Shown here: in pieces, positions 8,801-15,256 of the stretch
Numbering within the stretch: position 1 is the stretch's first letter
Layout: every line of letters begins with the position of its first letter
Virus record (IMG/VR): IMGVR_UViG_3300022188_000049
Span: 1-26,402 of that record
DNA length: 26,402 nucleotides
Source of the DNA: a virus
Direction: 5' to 3' (one strand)
Program-made: the position numbers and the translations under genes
The notes under the pieces: generated by a model
The model's database searches: none
Told to the model about the DNA's origin: nothing
The model's input: the letters and a program-made list of their open reading frames with translations, nothing else

Positions 8801-11034
8801 TCAACAAACATGTTGATGATTGCTCCCTTCTCAATCTCTTCCTTGAGGACATCACCATACATCTCCTTAACGAATTTCTCATAATTGCTGACAAATCTTG
8901 CACGGTAAGCATACTCTACAGGTCTCATTAGTGTTGAGCCTATGCCTACGAATGAGCCTATCAGGAATGATGGTAGGAAATCTCTAACTCCTTGGGCTAA
9001 CGCATTGGCTACTTCCGATAGCTTTACCCTCCATGTGATGCCAGCTACCTTGGTACCAAACACAGCTGGGGCTACGTCTATGGTGTAGTCACCTATGGCT
9101 CTGAAGAGTGATGTCAACACATATAGTAGTAGTGTTGATGTCCAGTACTCCCATAGGAATCTCCAAGCAATATCAAACATTAGTGATACTTCACCACCTT
9201 TACTAACACCTAGTGCCTCAAACCATGCCTGGGAAACCCCTGATACAGACTTCTTTAATGGTTCAATAACTATAGCCCTGAATATGTCCTTAAGTGTATC
9301 AGATACCTTGGATGCTACGTCCTTGGTGGCACTAATTACCGTAGTCATTACCTCACTAACCTTTGATGTTACTGCATTCCATGCCTTAGACGCCCAATCA
9401 ATGATCTGTTTTGAGAACCACTCAATACCTCCCCATATCTTCTCCCCTACTTGCTGGAGTGCCTCAAGTGCTGGTGTTAATACGTGCTCACTCAACCACT
9501 TCCAAGGATCTTCAAAGAACTCCTTAACGCCCTCCCATAGTGATACCATTGCCTCCCTTAACTTCTCAAACGCATCTATTACTGGCTTGAACTTCTCGTA
9601 GAGCATGCTTGGTAGGTTAGATACAGCGTTTACGAAGCCCATAATGACTGCTCCAACCCTGTCAAGGTACTGTGTGGCTCTCTCAAGGAGTTTACCCAGC
9701 TGTGCAAAACCTTGAGATACCTTACTACCTAACTCAGTTATGTATTGCCATATAGTCATGCCAGCCACAGTTAGAGACTCCAGTACCTTTGATGGTAGCT
9801 CTGATAGCTCCTTACCCACCTCATCAATAAGCTTAGGTAGTGTCTCGGTAAAGAATGACTTAACTGTTTCAAAGCCCTGACCAACTAGGTTAATGAATGA
9901 CTGGAAAGCACTACTTAAGGGTGTTATTAAGTTCTCTTGAATCCATGACCATGCACCAGCTAATGCGTTCTGCACCATTGTTGGGAATTGGCTTATTAGG
10001 TTGGGTAGTGTCTTAGTGAAGAATTCCTTGACAGTTTCAATACCTGATGATACTAGCTTTATGAAGTCTTGGAAGGCATTACTTAATGGTGTTATTAGGT
10101 TTCTCTGGATCCAATCCCACACACCAGAGAATGCGTTCTGGATTGACGTTAATGCCTGGTTTACTAGTCCTGGTAAGGTCTCGGTAAAGAATGCTTTAAC
10201 GCTTTCAAATCCTTGACTAACCATGTTTATGAATGACTGGAATGCGTTAGCTAGTGGTGTTATGATGTTGATCTCTATCCATGACCAAGCACCAGCTAGT
10301 ACGTCCTGTATTGTCGTAGATATCTGGCTTACAAGTGATGGTAGCGTCTCGGTAAAGAATGACGTTACAGTCTCTATACCGCTACTCACTAAGTCTATGA
10401 AGTTCTGGAAAGCACTGCTTAGGGGTGTCACAATGTTTTGCTGTATCCAGCTCCACGCACTATTCATTAGGTCTTGAATTGTTGATGATGCCTTAGATAG
10501 TAGGTCTGGTAGCGTTACAGTGAAGAATGACACTACCGTATCAACCATACTTGATATGGAGACTGATAGTGATGTTAATGCGTTACTTAATGGTGTTATT
10601 AGGTTGTCCTGAATCCATGACCATATACTGTTTATTTGATCCGTGATCCACGTAACTATATCCGTTACAGCACCAGGTATTCTTTGGATGTATGACCAGA
10701 TGCTGTCAACCGTAGACTTAATACCGTCAATAATGGGTCTAGCCACTGTATCCCAGAACGTGCTTATTAATGAGTTCACAGCGTCACTAAACCATGACGT
10801 TAACTCCTTAAGCCTATCGTAGAACCAATCCCTTAGCTGACCTATTGGGTCTGTAATCCCGTGAAGTGATGATGCTAGAGCGTCAAGGTCTAGATCCTGT
10901 ACTGAGTGGAGTGTATATATGCCATATAAGGTATTGATACTGCTCTCATCTATGCTCATGTTGTTGATGAGGCTCATCAGGGCTTCAGCATCTTCAGGTG
11001 TGAAGGGTTCTAGCACTGGCTCTAAATCCCTCAA
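5860..11034 (-). CDS. Giant 1724-aa repeat protein, tape-measure-like
   Basis: This is the largest gene. Residues about 70-410 are amphipathic helices containing five exactly spaced 56-residue repeats. Each repeat starts [IV]TPL (residues 146, 202, 258, 314, 370) with conserved FFTETLP and WSWI cores. A hydrophobic block follows near residues 615-660 (WTSTLLLYVLTSLF) and another near 681-701 (FLPSFLIGSFVGIG), both possibly membrane-spanning. Residues about 1285-1600 hold three helical repeats of 105-109 residues with a P-x-L-A-x-M-A-E-Y motif, then RPLSDD and KRYG. The end reads ASGVITKEQMRARLEKLKDY, a helix-turn-helix style seen in large phage tail proteins. Tape-measure proteins and the very large proteins of two-tailed/spindle viruses are the closest analogies. 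I infer a virion protein that sets tail or body length or sits in the membrane. The start is a TTG with GGGTG upstream and a TATA box at about 11086-11097. Confidence 0.85.
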   Translation of the reverse strand: MRDLEPVLEPFTPEDAEALMSLINNMSIDESSINTLYGIYTLHSVQDLDLDALASSLHGITDPIGQLRDWFYDRLKELTSWFSDAVNSLISTFWDTVARPIIDGIKSTVDSIWSYIQRIPGAVTDIVTWITDQINSIWSWIQDNLITPLSNALTSLSVSISSMVDTVVSFFTVTLPDLLSKASSTIQDLMNSAWSWIQQNIVTPLSSAFQNFIDLVSSGIETVTSFFTETLPSLVSQISTTIQDVLAGAWSWIEINIITPLANAFQSFINMVSQGFESVKAFFTETLPGLVNQALTSIQNAFSGVWDWIQRNLITPLSNAFQDFIKLVSSGIETVKEFFTKTLPNLISQFPTMVQNALAGAWSWIQENLITPLSSAFQSFINLVGQGFETVKSFFTETLPKLIDEVGKELSELPSKVLESLTVAGMTIWQYITELGSKVSQGFAQLGKLLERATQYLDRVGAVIMGFVNAVSNLPSMLYEKFKPVIDAFEKLREAMVSLWEGVKEFFEDPWKWLSEHVLTPALEALQQVGEKIWGGIEWFSKQIIDWASKAWNAVTSKVSEVMTTVISATKDVASKVSDTLKDIFRAIVIEPLKKSVSGVSQAWFEALGVSKGGEVSLMFDIAWRFLWEYWTSTLLLYVLTSLFRAIGDYTIDVAPAVFGTKVAGITWRVKLSEVANALAQGVRDFLPSFLIGSFVGIGSTLMRPVEYAYRARFVSNYEKFVKEMYGDVLKEEIEKGAIINMFVESPGLSEIKDWIRRQLVLTEGTKKKEELNKLVATMRAHLKLFGLPRWYIDYLSDTGEKLIYKFVDRFGMERTLFLSTIFELPTHSEMARMTQRDVFPGVDVMKRLGWIRGWNEDLTTLVYLMTFKYPSFEKLWSFYMRAVSGLLWFSPPDTIRQVFTAEAKEIGAGKPVAPLDIQKAIKGANQLKAFELALNTYFKWLEYSNFSWFTENTTMYGIPIGREIYNALGGWVADSWLMADVSADIPTKIDMRWMSRYGIFLYMAKKFEGAGVKFESYAPLVTAVPRLMEANPTSPIQVDLRWFSKLIQATGLHPAWVPIVTVAENIMAISDEMTLLRTGWLNLFKEGLLKVKNVEEYLAGLLIASYKVGYWDPEAKVWRTGWINLPVRWLPHERRLLQLRMSIDRILDIYREFYKYVSSGVRTLAITAEEAMDKLKKVVGLLNLHYSKLTAEITGKEMKIEFDKDYIELWLSVMKEAQIIEVKERIRYWWLRVSGWILYRVAYGYVTSEDIERLAEDIKKYVPLHEDEIEAFKSIASILVGIARKEYIPTPSQLATLAEYMTIPEDIVEKVFEERRIPEEFKPFWRKYIELRPLSDDFRALFTAYFRVKRYGITIPKELEDKIQAYFKEFNVTDKEKELRELATTLEVLIAESREYIPTPSMLASMAEYVAIPKEMIEKVLKARRVPKEWHDFWLRYIEVRPLSDDVRYLLSSYLRAKRYGVAIPREIEDKVRKIFSEYGVTDLELEIRGLAVLLDTMREAIPSLGTLASMAEYVEIPLDYIKKVLEARRVEQTYAQLWLRYLYARMISGEVNQVVSEFRRLYEYFTVPDELKKKVIDLMRVGGWVSKEIEVFELALSLRKSYRILAYLIPTIRQFVNDARYIPEWESLFNDLLKARGIDAVKYKKQIDYYKKLIRNRMVWRQIAWYRSRVVNAYASGVITKEQMRARLEKLKDYGLSDREIELIMDGAELEKLRIQKIYGAS
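9823..10599 (-). repeat. Five 168-bp tandem coding repeats in the giant gene
   Basis: The repeats are spaced at exactly 168 bp with no insertions or deletions; equivalent positions on the plus strand begin near 9908, 10076, 10244, 10412 and 10580. Each encodes 56 residues. Exact spacing with strong sequence drift indicates selection on helical length. Confidence 0.9.
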
Positions 11035-11085
11035 TCAGACACCCTAGATAAGAACTGCTTAAGGAGGTATAATATTTATGGTTGG

Positions 11086-11097
11086 GTTTAAAAAGTG
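11086..11097 (-). promoter_or_regulatory. TATA box for the giant gene, overlapping the preceding stop codon
   Basis: On the minus strand the sequence CTTTTTAAACCC gives a TATA element whose TAA is also the stop codon of the 53-aa gene. It lies about 55 bp before the TTG start of the giant gene, so transcription would start within the gap. It resembles the TTTTTAA boxes at 23383 and 23671. Confidence 0.5.
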
Positions 11098-11249
11098 TCT
11101 TTATCCTTTTTTGATGCCTTCTTAAATGCGGTATATATTGCGTATGCAAAAATTACGGGGAGTGATGCCATCTTGAGAACCAGTTTGGCTGACTCAATGT
11201 AGTTATTAACCCATTCCTCAAGTTTCTTAATTGCCTCTTCCTCACTCAT
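11088..11249 (-). CDS. 53-aa single-pass membrane miniprotein
   Basis: This short gene was found by reading the gap between two longer genes. ATG 11249 lies 4 nt after the stop of the 87-aa gene, and GGTGTGA overlaps that stop as its ribosome binding site. The product starts MSEEEAIKKLEEWVNNYIES and continues with a hydrophobic helix (LVLKMASLPVIFAYAIYTAF, residues 23-42). It ends in a Lys-rich tail (KKASKKDKDTF). Acidic N-terminus, one membrane helix and a basic C-terminus suggest a type II-like or tail-anchored membrane protein. A role in the virion membrane is inferred from its place directly before the giant gene. Confidence 0.78.
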   Translation of the reverse strand: MSEEEAIKKLEEWVNNYIESAKLVLKMASLPVIFAYAIYTAFKKASKKDKDTF

Positions 11250-11253
11250 GACT

Positions 11254-11517
11254 TCACACCTTCTTGAAGAGTTCTGTCTTGCCTGACATTATCATGAGCT
11301 TCATCTTAGCTATCTCAGTCCTTAACTTATACTCTAGCTCCTTATTTGATGTTACGTCTAAGGTGAAGACCTGGGATCTATAGCCTCCCCACTCCACGTA
11401 GCATGAGACTAGGTAGTGCTTCTTACCGTCTATCCAGTCATGAGGTACTACCTCAATGATGTAGACCCACGCATCATCAATCCTTATAGCTACTGGGGGT
11501 ACTATTATCCTGCTCAT
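11254..11517 (-). CDS. Hypothetical virion-cluster protein (87 aa)
   Basis: No family recognised. The start is ATG 11517, which overlaps the preceding stop as ATGA; a longer frame from 11556 would overlap the upstream gene further and has no added support. The product is beta-rich in its first 60 residues (MSRIIVPPVAIRID, WVYIIEVVPHDW, HYLVSCYVEWGGYRSQVF) and ends in a helix (ELEYKLRTEIAKMKLMIMSG). It is translated with the 96-aa and 53-aa genes as a tight cassette. Confidence 0.75.
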   Translation of the reverse strand: MSRIIVPPVAIRIDDAWVYIIEVVPHDWIDGKKHYLVSCYVEWGGYRSQVFTLDVTSNKELEYKLRTEIAKMKLMIMSGKTELFKKV

Positions 11518-11804
11518 CTTCTCATTCTCTGCTTGATTAACTTGTGAAACCTCCATGTAGCCCTAACCACGTTTCTAGCCGACTCAACTAACTCCTTAAG
11601 TTCTGGGTGCTTCTCAATTAACTCATTAGGTAGGAGTGCTACAGCGTAGCTTAGCTCTTGAGCCGACATTATTAAGGAGTTCATAGCGTCAAGGAATTCC
11701 TTCTGCTCTGGTGTTAGCTGTGGTGCTGTGGTTGGTGGTGTCTCTACTTCACTCACGGTCGTGGCTGATGCTGAAGTTGTTGACTTCTTGGTCTTACGAG
11801 ACAT
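11514..11804 (-). CDS. Hypothetical protein with Ser/Thr-rich N-terminus (96 aa)
   Basis: The first 30 residues are low-complexity and disordered (Lys, then Ser/Thr/Ala/Pro: KKSTTSASATTVSEVETPPT). A helical domain follows (LTPEQKEFLDAMNSLIMSAQ onward) and a basic end (KLIKQRMRR). It overlaps the end of the upstream glycosyltransferase by 11 nt and the start of the next gene by 4 nt. Such a Thr-rich segment next to a glycosyltransferase could be a glycosylation target, which is a guess. No family recognised. Confidence 0.72.
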   Translation of the reverse strand: MSRKTKKSTTSASATTVSEVETPPTTAPQLTPEQKEFLDAMNSLIMSAQELSYAVALLPNELIEKHPELKELVESARNVVRATWRFHKLIKQRMRR

Positions 11805-12855
11805 AGTCTAATCCACCACGATAGAATACCTCTACGAATGCTTTATATGTTTTCCTTGAATCAAACTGCTTTGCTCTTTCCTCACATCTGTGCTTAAGTT
11901 CATCCCTATTCTTCATCACGTAGTCCTTAGCATAGAGAATCACTTCAGCGAATTCTCTTGGGTCATAGTAGTGGAGTTCATACTCTATAGCTCCTAACTC
12001 CCTCTTATATATAACATCAATGACTTTAACCCTGAATGAGGTATCAGGTGTTGTTATCTCGCTTAAAGGTTCATAATCAGCATGAACTACTGGCTTCCCA
12101 GCACTTAAGGCTTCAAGAACAGGTAATCCAAACCCTTCAGATAGTGATGGTTGAGCGTAGAGGTCAAACATGTGGTATAGACCGTAGATGATGTCCTTGC
12201 TTAGCTTACCGAATTCAGGTATGACTATCGCTTTATCTATGCCTTTATAGTGTGTTGAGCCCTTACCATCAGTTAATATAACGAATTTTATTGAGGGGTC
12301 TTTACTCAGTACCTGCTTTATGACTTCAGCGTAGACGTCATGACCCTTCCTCATGTAGCCCCCAGCTATGTAGCCCACCACGAAATCATCATCTTTAAGA
12401 CCTAGCTTTGCTCTTAGCTCTCTGGCTTTCCAGTTGAATGCCTTTATCCCAGCTGTGTTTATTCCGTGATAGATTACGGCATCAACTTTAGCTCCAACCT
12501 CCTCAAGCTTTGACTTGGTGTATCTTGAGTTAGCTATGAAGCTTAGGTCTCTATAGACCCACTCATCCCCGTGAACCCTCTTGACCCTTCCCTCAATGGT
12601 TGTGTAGAATAGTGATATCTTGCCCTTAACTTTTAATGACCTTGCAAGGAAGAGGTAGGGAATGACCCATGCTGGGTCAAAGGTCATTACTGTTATAGCC
12701 ATGTCTATGTCCTTGTAGAGCCTTGGGTCAGCGTTTGCTGATAATATGATCCTTACGTTCTTGACCCCACCTTCCTTGAGTGTTAGGGCTATGTCGTTAG
12801 CTACTCTTTGTAGAGAAACAGAGCGGTCGGACGTAATAATGGCTACACCATGCAA
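11794..12855 (-). CDS. GT4-family glycosyltransferase, second copy (353 aa)
   Basis: The C-terminal domain is clearly GT4: GYIAGGYMRKGHDVYAEVIK (161-180), then FDLYAQPSLSE-GFGLPVLE with the EX7E pair at E240 and E248, followed by SAGKPVVHADYEPLSE. The N-terminal domain is shorter than in the 174-1376 enzyme. It is full length for compact GT4 enzymes of archaeal viruses. The start is TTG 12855. It has no ordinary ribosome binding site, but it has the TATA-plus-dyad architecture shared by four other genes here (TTGGGTACACCC just before the start, TATA-like CTTTTTTC about 35 bp upstream). It is the first gene after the coat-protein terminator. It probably glycosylates virion or host-surface molecules; the donor and acceptor are unknown. 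Confidence 0.92.
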   Translation of the reverse strand: MHGVAIITSDRSVSLQRVANDIALTLKEGGVKNVRIILSANADPRLYKDIDMAITVMTFDPAWVIPYLFLARSLKVKGKISLFYTTIEGRVKRVHGDEWVYRDLSFIANSRYTKSKLEEVGAKVDAVIYHGINTAGIKAFNWKARELRAKLGLKDDDFVVGYIAGGYMRKGHDVYAEVIKQVLSKDPSIKFVILTDGKGSTHYKGIDKAIVIPEFGKLSKDIIYGLYHMFDLYAQPSLSEGFGLPVLEALSAGKPVVHADYEPLSEITTPDTSFRVKVIDVIYKRELGAIEYELHYYDPREFAEVILYAKDYVMKNRDELKHRCEERAKQFDSRKTYKAFVEVFYRGGLDYVS

Positions 12856-12895
12856 TGGGTGTACCCAAGAAGTGGATTAGAAATTATGAAAAAAG
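12846..12895 (-). promoter_or_regulatory. Promoter and start-codon dyad of the second glycosyltransferase
   Basis: On the minus strand a TATA-like CTTTTTTC near 12886-12893 is followed by TTGGGTACACCCATTG, which runs into the TTG start. The arrangement matches those at 22167, 23350, 23638 and 24637. This copy is the most divergent of the five. Confidence 0.45.
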
Positions 12896-12911
12896 TGTTT
12901 TTCGGTTTTAT

Positions 12912-12931
12912 CCCCCCTGCTTTATGGGGGG
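12912..12931 (-). terminator. Hairpin terminator after the coat-protein genes
   Basis: Six C and six G form a perfect stem (12912-12917 with 12926-12931) around an 8-nt loop. On the minus strand it is followed by an A-rich stretch and then CACTTTTTT. It lies 25 bp after the stop of the second coat gene and before the glycosyltransferase promoter, so it would isolate strong coat transcription from the genes beyond. Confidence 0.7.
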
Positions 12932-12956
12932 TTCATACCAAGTGATTACATACTCA

Positions 12957-13331
12957 TTAGTATGGCGGTATAACTCCTATGACTACCTCAATTATCCTGT
13001 CAAGGATTGCTGGGTCAGCCTTATATGCTGTTATGAAGTAATTCTTAACACCACTTACCTCCTTCTGGAGGGTGGCACCCTTATGGCTGAATGTTAGCTT
13101 AGCTAATATTTGGGCAAAGGATAGGTACTTAGCCCATAGACCAGTAGGTACTCCTTCCTCGCTTAAGATGTCTCTAACCCTCTCAACAACATCATATATT
13201 ACTGAGGTCGCTCCCTCATACCTAGCATCCATTAAGTCCTTGACAGCCGTTAACCTGGTTGTTACATTGCCTCCATCATACTTTAAGTAGTACTTTTGAT
13301 GCATGTCCTTTAAGGTCTTAACTATGGGCAT
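12957..13331 (-). CDS. Coat-like protein, paralog 1 (124 aa)
   Basis: A small helical protein, paralogous to the next gene upstream. Both begin MPIVKTL and share (A/G)AVK(D/E)L, R-Y-x-E-G-A, V.ERVRDIL..EG(V/I)P, a long hydrophobic helix, LSH/FSH, and the ending ADPAILD+I. Predicted order is several helices with loops, about the size of the four-helix-bundle coat proteins of large tailed spindle viruses (known family: about 130 residues, often present as duplicates). I infer a major virion coat protein from size, duplication, context and its own promoter and terminator. Sequence identity to known coats cannot be tested here. ATG 13331 is preceded by GGGGTGAG, 13 bp after the stop of its sibling. 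Confidence 0.68.
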   Translation of the reverse strand: MPIVKTLKDMHQKYYLKYDGGNVTTRLTAVKDLMDARYEGATSVIYDVVERVRDILSEEGVPTGLWAKYLSFAQILAKLTFSHKGATLQKEVSGVKNYFITAYKADPAILDRIIEVVIGVIPPY

Positions 13332-13344
13332 GGCTTCTCACCCC

Positions 13345-13701
13345 TTAACCAACTATGAGGTTAGCTATTTTGTCTAGTATCGCTGGGTCAGCACCCTTTG
13401 CTGTGAACCATGCCTTCAAGCCCTCAATTATTGTCTCTAACTCAGTATCGCTATGGCTTAATGCCTTACTTACAGCCTTGAATGCAAAGGCATAGTAGAC
13501 TCCATGATCGCTAGCTGGTATTCCTTCCCTCTCAAGGATATCCCTTACCCTCTCCCTCACAGCTGAGATAACACCCGCACCCTCAATATACCTCCCTGAG
13601 GCTAGCTCCTTTACCGCACCATACCTAGCTCCAGTCTGGTCGGCTGGTGTCTTAGCCTTGAACTTCTCAACTCTATCCGATAATGTCTTTACTATGGGCA
13701 T
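13345..13701 (-). CDS. Coat-like protein, paralog 2 (118 aa)
   Basis: First gene of the minus-strand virion region. It has the same fold pattern as its neighbour (MPIVKTLSDRVEKF, YGAVKELASGRYIEGAGVIS, VRERVRDILEREGIPASDHG, AKGADPAILDKIANLIVG). It lacks the extra IGVIPPY tail of its sibling. No cysteines are present, in contrast to the small proteins at 15670-16782. AAGGT precedes ATG 13701, and a TATA box lies at 13737-13746. Two coat genes transcribed together and followed by a strong terminator is what one expects of abundant capsid components. As with its sibling, assignment to the spindle-virus coat family is inference. Confidence 0.68.
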   Translation of the reverse strand: MPIVKTLSDRVEKFKAKTPADQTGARYGAVKELASGRYIEGAGVISAVRERVRDILEREGIPASDHGVYYAFAFKAVSKALSHSDTELETIIEGLKAWFTAKGADPAILDKIANLIVG

Positions 13702-13736
13702 ACCTTATGCACCCTCATGGTTACATAGTAATGAGG

Positions 13737-13746
13737 TCTAAAAAGG
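13737..13746 (-). promoter_or_regulatory. Promoter of the coat-gene operon
   Basis: The minus-strand sequence CCTTTTTAGA is a TATA box about 36-45 bp before ATG 13701, leaving a leader of roughly 14 nt. It is divergent from the plus-strand promoter at 13771. Confidence 0.6.
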
Positions 13747-13768
13747 AATTGTATGTTTTCTTCTCAAT

Positions 13769-13782
13769 TACGTAGTATATAT
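13769..13782 (+). promoter_or_regulatory. Promoter of the 13820 operon
   Basis: AGTATATATTAG near 13771 is a good archaeal TATA element. Transcription would start near 13798, just before the GGTGGG ribosome binding site at 13807-13812. The coat-gene promoter and this one are back to back in about 100 bp. Confidence 0.55.
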
Positions 13783-13819
13783 TAGTGTGTATAGATGTTA
13801 CTAGTCGGTGGGTTTGTTA

Positions 13820-14281
13820 GTGGGTGGGATAGACATTATTCGTGAGGAATCAGTTGATGTCTCTAAGAGGGTTAGGTCTGATGTCTTTAAGGGGGTTAAG
13901 TGGGTTTGGGAGATTAAGAATACGAAGCTACTTGACATCATAAGGCTGTCTGTTAGGAAGTGGGTTGACAGCGTGGAGAACTTTGCTCAGTACGTGGCTA
14001 GGCGTCTGCAATCCTACGGTATTGTCTTGGAGATTGACTCTAATCTGTACCCGATCAGTGATGGCTACATGCTCACCATAGCGTTCAGGATTAGGGGTGT
14101 TAGGGAGGACGTTCTTGAGTCTAAGAAGAGGCTCCTCAAGCTCTACTTTAGGGAGGCATCAAAAAGTAGTAGGAAATATAAACGTGCTGAAGAATTATTG
14201 ATGAGGGTGGAAGGTAGTGAGCGAGAGGTTGGAGATAGTTCTCCCAGAACCGATAGCGAGGAAATTGAGGAAGAGGGCTGA
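13820..14281 (+). CDS. Hypothetical protein, first gene of a small operon (153 aa)
   Basis: No family recognised. The start is set at GTG 13820, where GGTGGG lies 8 nt upstream; GTG 13808 is possible if the message is leaderless. The N-terminal 65 residues are helical (KLLDIIRLSVRKWVDSVENF). A short beta hairpin follows (IVLEIDSNLYPISDGYMLTI AFRI), then a charged helix (LESKKRLLKLYFREASKSS). It ends with a disordered acidic tail (SPRTDSEEIEEEG). The alpha-beta-beta-alpha order could suit a nucleic-acid-binding protein. The tail overlaps the start of a 43-aa RHH gene in another frame, so the two are coupled. Confidence 0.72.
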   Translation: MGGIDIIREESVDVSKRVRSDVFKGVKWVWEIKNTKLLDIIRLSVRKWVDSVENFAQYVARRLQSYGIVLEIDSNLYPISDGYMLTIAFRIRGVREDVLESKKRLLKLYFREASKSSRKYKRAEELLMRVEGSEREVGDSSPRTDSEEIEEEG

Positions 14282-14348
14282 AGAGTTGAAGATGGATGTC
14301 AATGACTTAATAATTCAGGCTTTAGTTAAGGTGATTGAGGGGAAGTAA
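14217..14348 (+). CDS. 43-aa ribbon-helix-helix DNA-binding protein
   Basis: This gene lies in a different frame and overlaps the 3' end of the preceding gene by 65 bp. GTG 14217 has GAAGGT just upstream. The product is a minimal RHH (MetJ/Arc/CopG type) unit. The strand is RLEIVLPEPI (residues 4-13), helix A is ARKLRKRAEELKM (14-26), and helix B is DVNDLIIQALVKVIEGK (27-43), with the usual D-[VP]-N-[DE] turn between them. RHH proteins bind as dimers, with the strand in the major groove. It would be a transcription regulator, perhaps of its own divergent promoter region. It is followed by the 112-aa gene after 3 nt. It is complete, and as small as RHH proteins get. Confidence 0.83.
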   Translation: MSERLEIVLPEPIARKLRKRAEELKMDVNDLIIQALVKVIEGK

Positions 14349-14351
14349 GCC

Positions 14352-14690
14352 ATGAGGGTTGATGAGTGGGTTAAGTCATTACTGAGTGGGTGCGGTAAGG
14401 AGACAGAAATGCTTGAGCTACAGTCAATACTGCACCAAGTAGTTGAGGAGTATTTCTCGGGGAGGATGAATGATGATGAACTAAACCAGTTAGCCATCAA
14501 GCTATGCGAGTCAATAGTAGTACTAGCTAATGATTGCGGTAAGCCCTTAACTCAAGATAAATGCGTTAATGACCTAGTCACAGCTGTGAAAATGACATTC
14601 CCGAGAGGCACCTTAAGAGGTCTAATAACATCCATGAGAAGGAGGAGAACATCAACAAGTACAAGCACAAGTACAGGACTAATACCTTAA
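14352..14690 (+). CDS. Hypothetical Cys-containing protein with Ser/Thr tail (112 aa)
   Basis: Starts 3 nt after the RHH gene, so it is in the same operon. The first 85 residues are helical (EMLELQSILHQVVEEYFSGR, DELNQLAIKLCESIVVLAND). They carry four cysteines, including ND-C-GKPLTQDK-C, which could form disulfides as is common inside hyperthermophile proteins. The end is a basic run (RRRR) and a TSTSTSTSTG low-complexity tail encoded by an ACAAGT-like microsatellite. CACAGCTGTG at 14579 lies inside it, read as T-A-V. No family recognised. Confidence 0.72.
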   Translation: MRVDEWVKSLLSGCGKETEMLELQSILHQVVEEYFSGRMNDDELNQLAIKLCESIVVLANDCGKPLTQDKCVNDLVTAVKMTFPRGTLRGLITSMRRRRTSTSTSTSTGLIP

Positions 14691-14725
14691 CATAAGGAAT
14701 AAAGTAAAAAACGAGTTAGTTTTCA
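14691..14725. terminator. Bidirectional terminator between convergent genes
   Basis: An imperfect inverted repeat, AGTAAAAAAC with GTTTTCACT around a GAGTTA loop, lies between the stop codons of the convergent 112-aa and 149-aa genes. It gives T-rich tracts on both strands. It is short, and archaeal termination needs only T-runs, so a double-ended terminator is plausible. Confidence 0.5.
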
Positions 14726-15172
14726 CTGCTCCTTAGTGGTCATTTCAAAGAATGCAGTTATGATTATGTCTTTGATTACCTGCTTGAAAGCCATGTTCAT
14801 GTCAATACGTATCTTCTTACGTACCTCCTCATCCTTTATTGATCTGTAATAGTCAGCTATCCTTGCTATTATTGATGCATCAACACCAAATCTTTGCTTA
14901 ATCTCCTCAACCCTCTTTATTATGTACTGGTAATTTTCCTCAGTTGGGTTTTCTTTGAATGCCCCGAAGGCTGTAGCCATCTTCGTTATGTACCATGCCA
15001 CTTTCTCAATGTTTGACATTTCCTGTTTCCTCTTAGGGTTCTTTATTATGACCTCATAGAAAGAGACAGCATCATTAATGACCTCCCAAGTGACCTTGCC
15101 AGTCTTTTCTCTTATGTAGTCAATTCTTTGCTTGACCTCTTTTGGTACTCTTATTGTAGACCATTCTTTCAT
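14723..15172 (-). CDS. RHH-domain transcription regulator with helical C-domain (149 aa)
   Basis: Residues 1-45 form an RHH domain. The strand is STIRVPKEV, helix A is KQRIDYIREKTG, the turn VTWE leads into helix B, VINDAVSFYEVIIK. Residues 55-149 form a separate helical domain (NIEKVAWYITKMATAF, EENYQYIIKRVEEIKQRFG, and a C-terminal amphipathic helix). It may dimerise or bind a ligand. The gene faces hjc across a shared promoter whose two TATA boxes overlap, so it probably controls itself and hjc together. ATG 15172 follows GTAAGGA. RHH proteins with C-terminal extensions are common in archaeal viruses. Confidence 0.82.
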   Translation of the reverse strand: MKEWSTIRVPKEVKQRIDYIREKTGKVTWEVINDAVSFYEVIIKNPKRKQEMSNIEKVAWYITKMATAFGAFKENPTEENYQYIIKRVEEIKQRFGVDASIIARIADYYRSIKDEEVRKKIRIDMNMAFKQVIKDIIITAFFEMTTKEQ

Positions 15173-15207
15173 TCCTTACACACCCCTCACGTGATATATG
15201 TGTATCA

Positions 15208-15226
15208 GGGTTTAAAAATATTTCCC
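15208..15226. promoter_or_regulatory. Overlapping divergent TATA boxes between RHH gene and hjc
   Basis: GGGTTTAAAAATATTTCCC is nearly symmetric and can serve as a TATA box in both directions. It lies about 40 bp from each start codon (15172 minus, 15257 plus). One TBP site would feed both genes, so the two promoters should compete. The symmetry makes it a natural operator for the RHH protein encoded next to it. Confidence 0.65.
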
Positions 15227-15256
15227 TTGAGTTGTACTTAGTCTTGGGTTTAGAGC

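Noticed and set aside
12855-13097. Plus-strand 80-aa frame starting ATGGGTGTACCC
   Set aside because: It runs antisense across the coat-like gene and its terminator hairpin, has no TATA box or ribosome binding site of its own, and its composition is explained by the minus-strand gene and regulatory sites.
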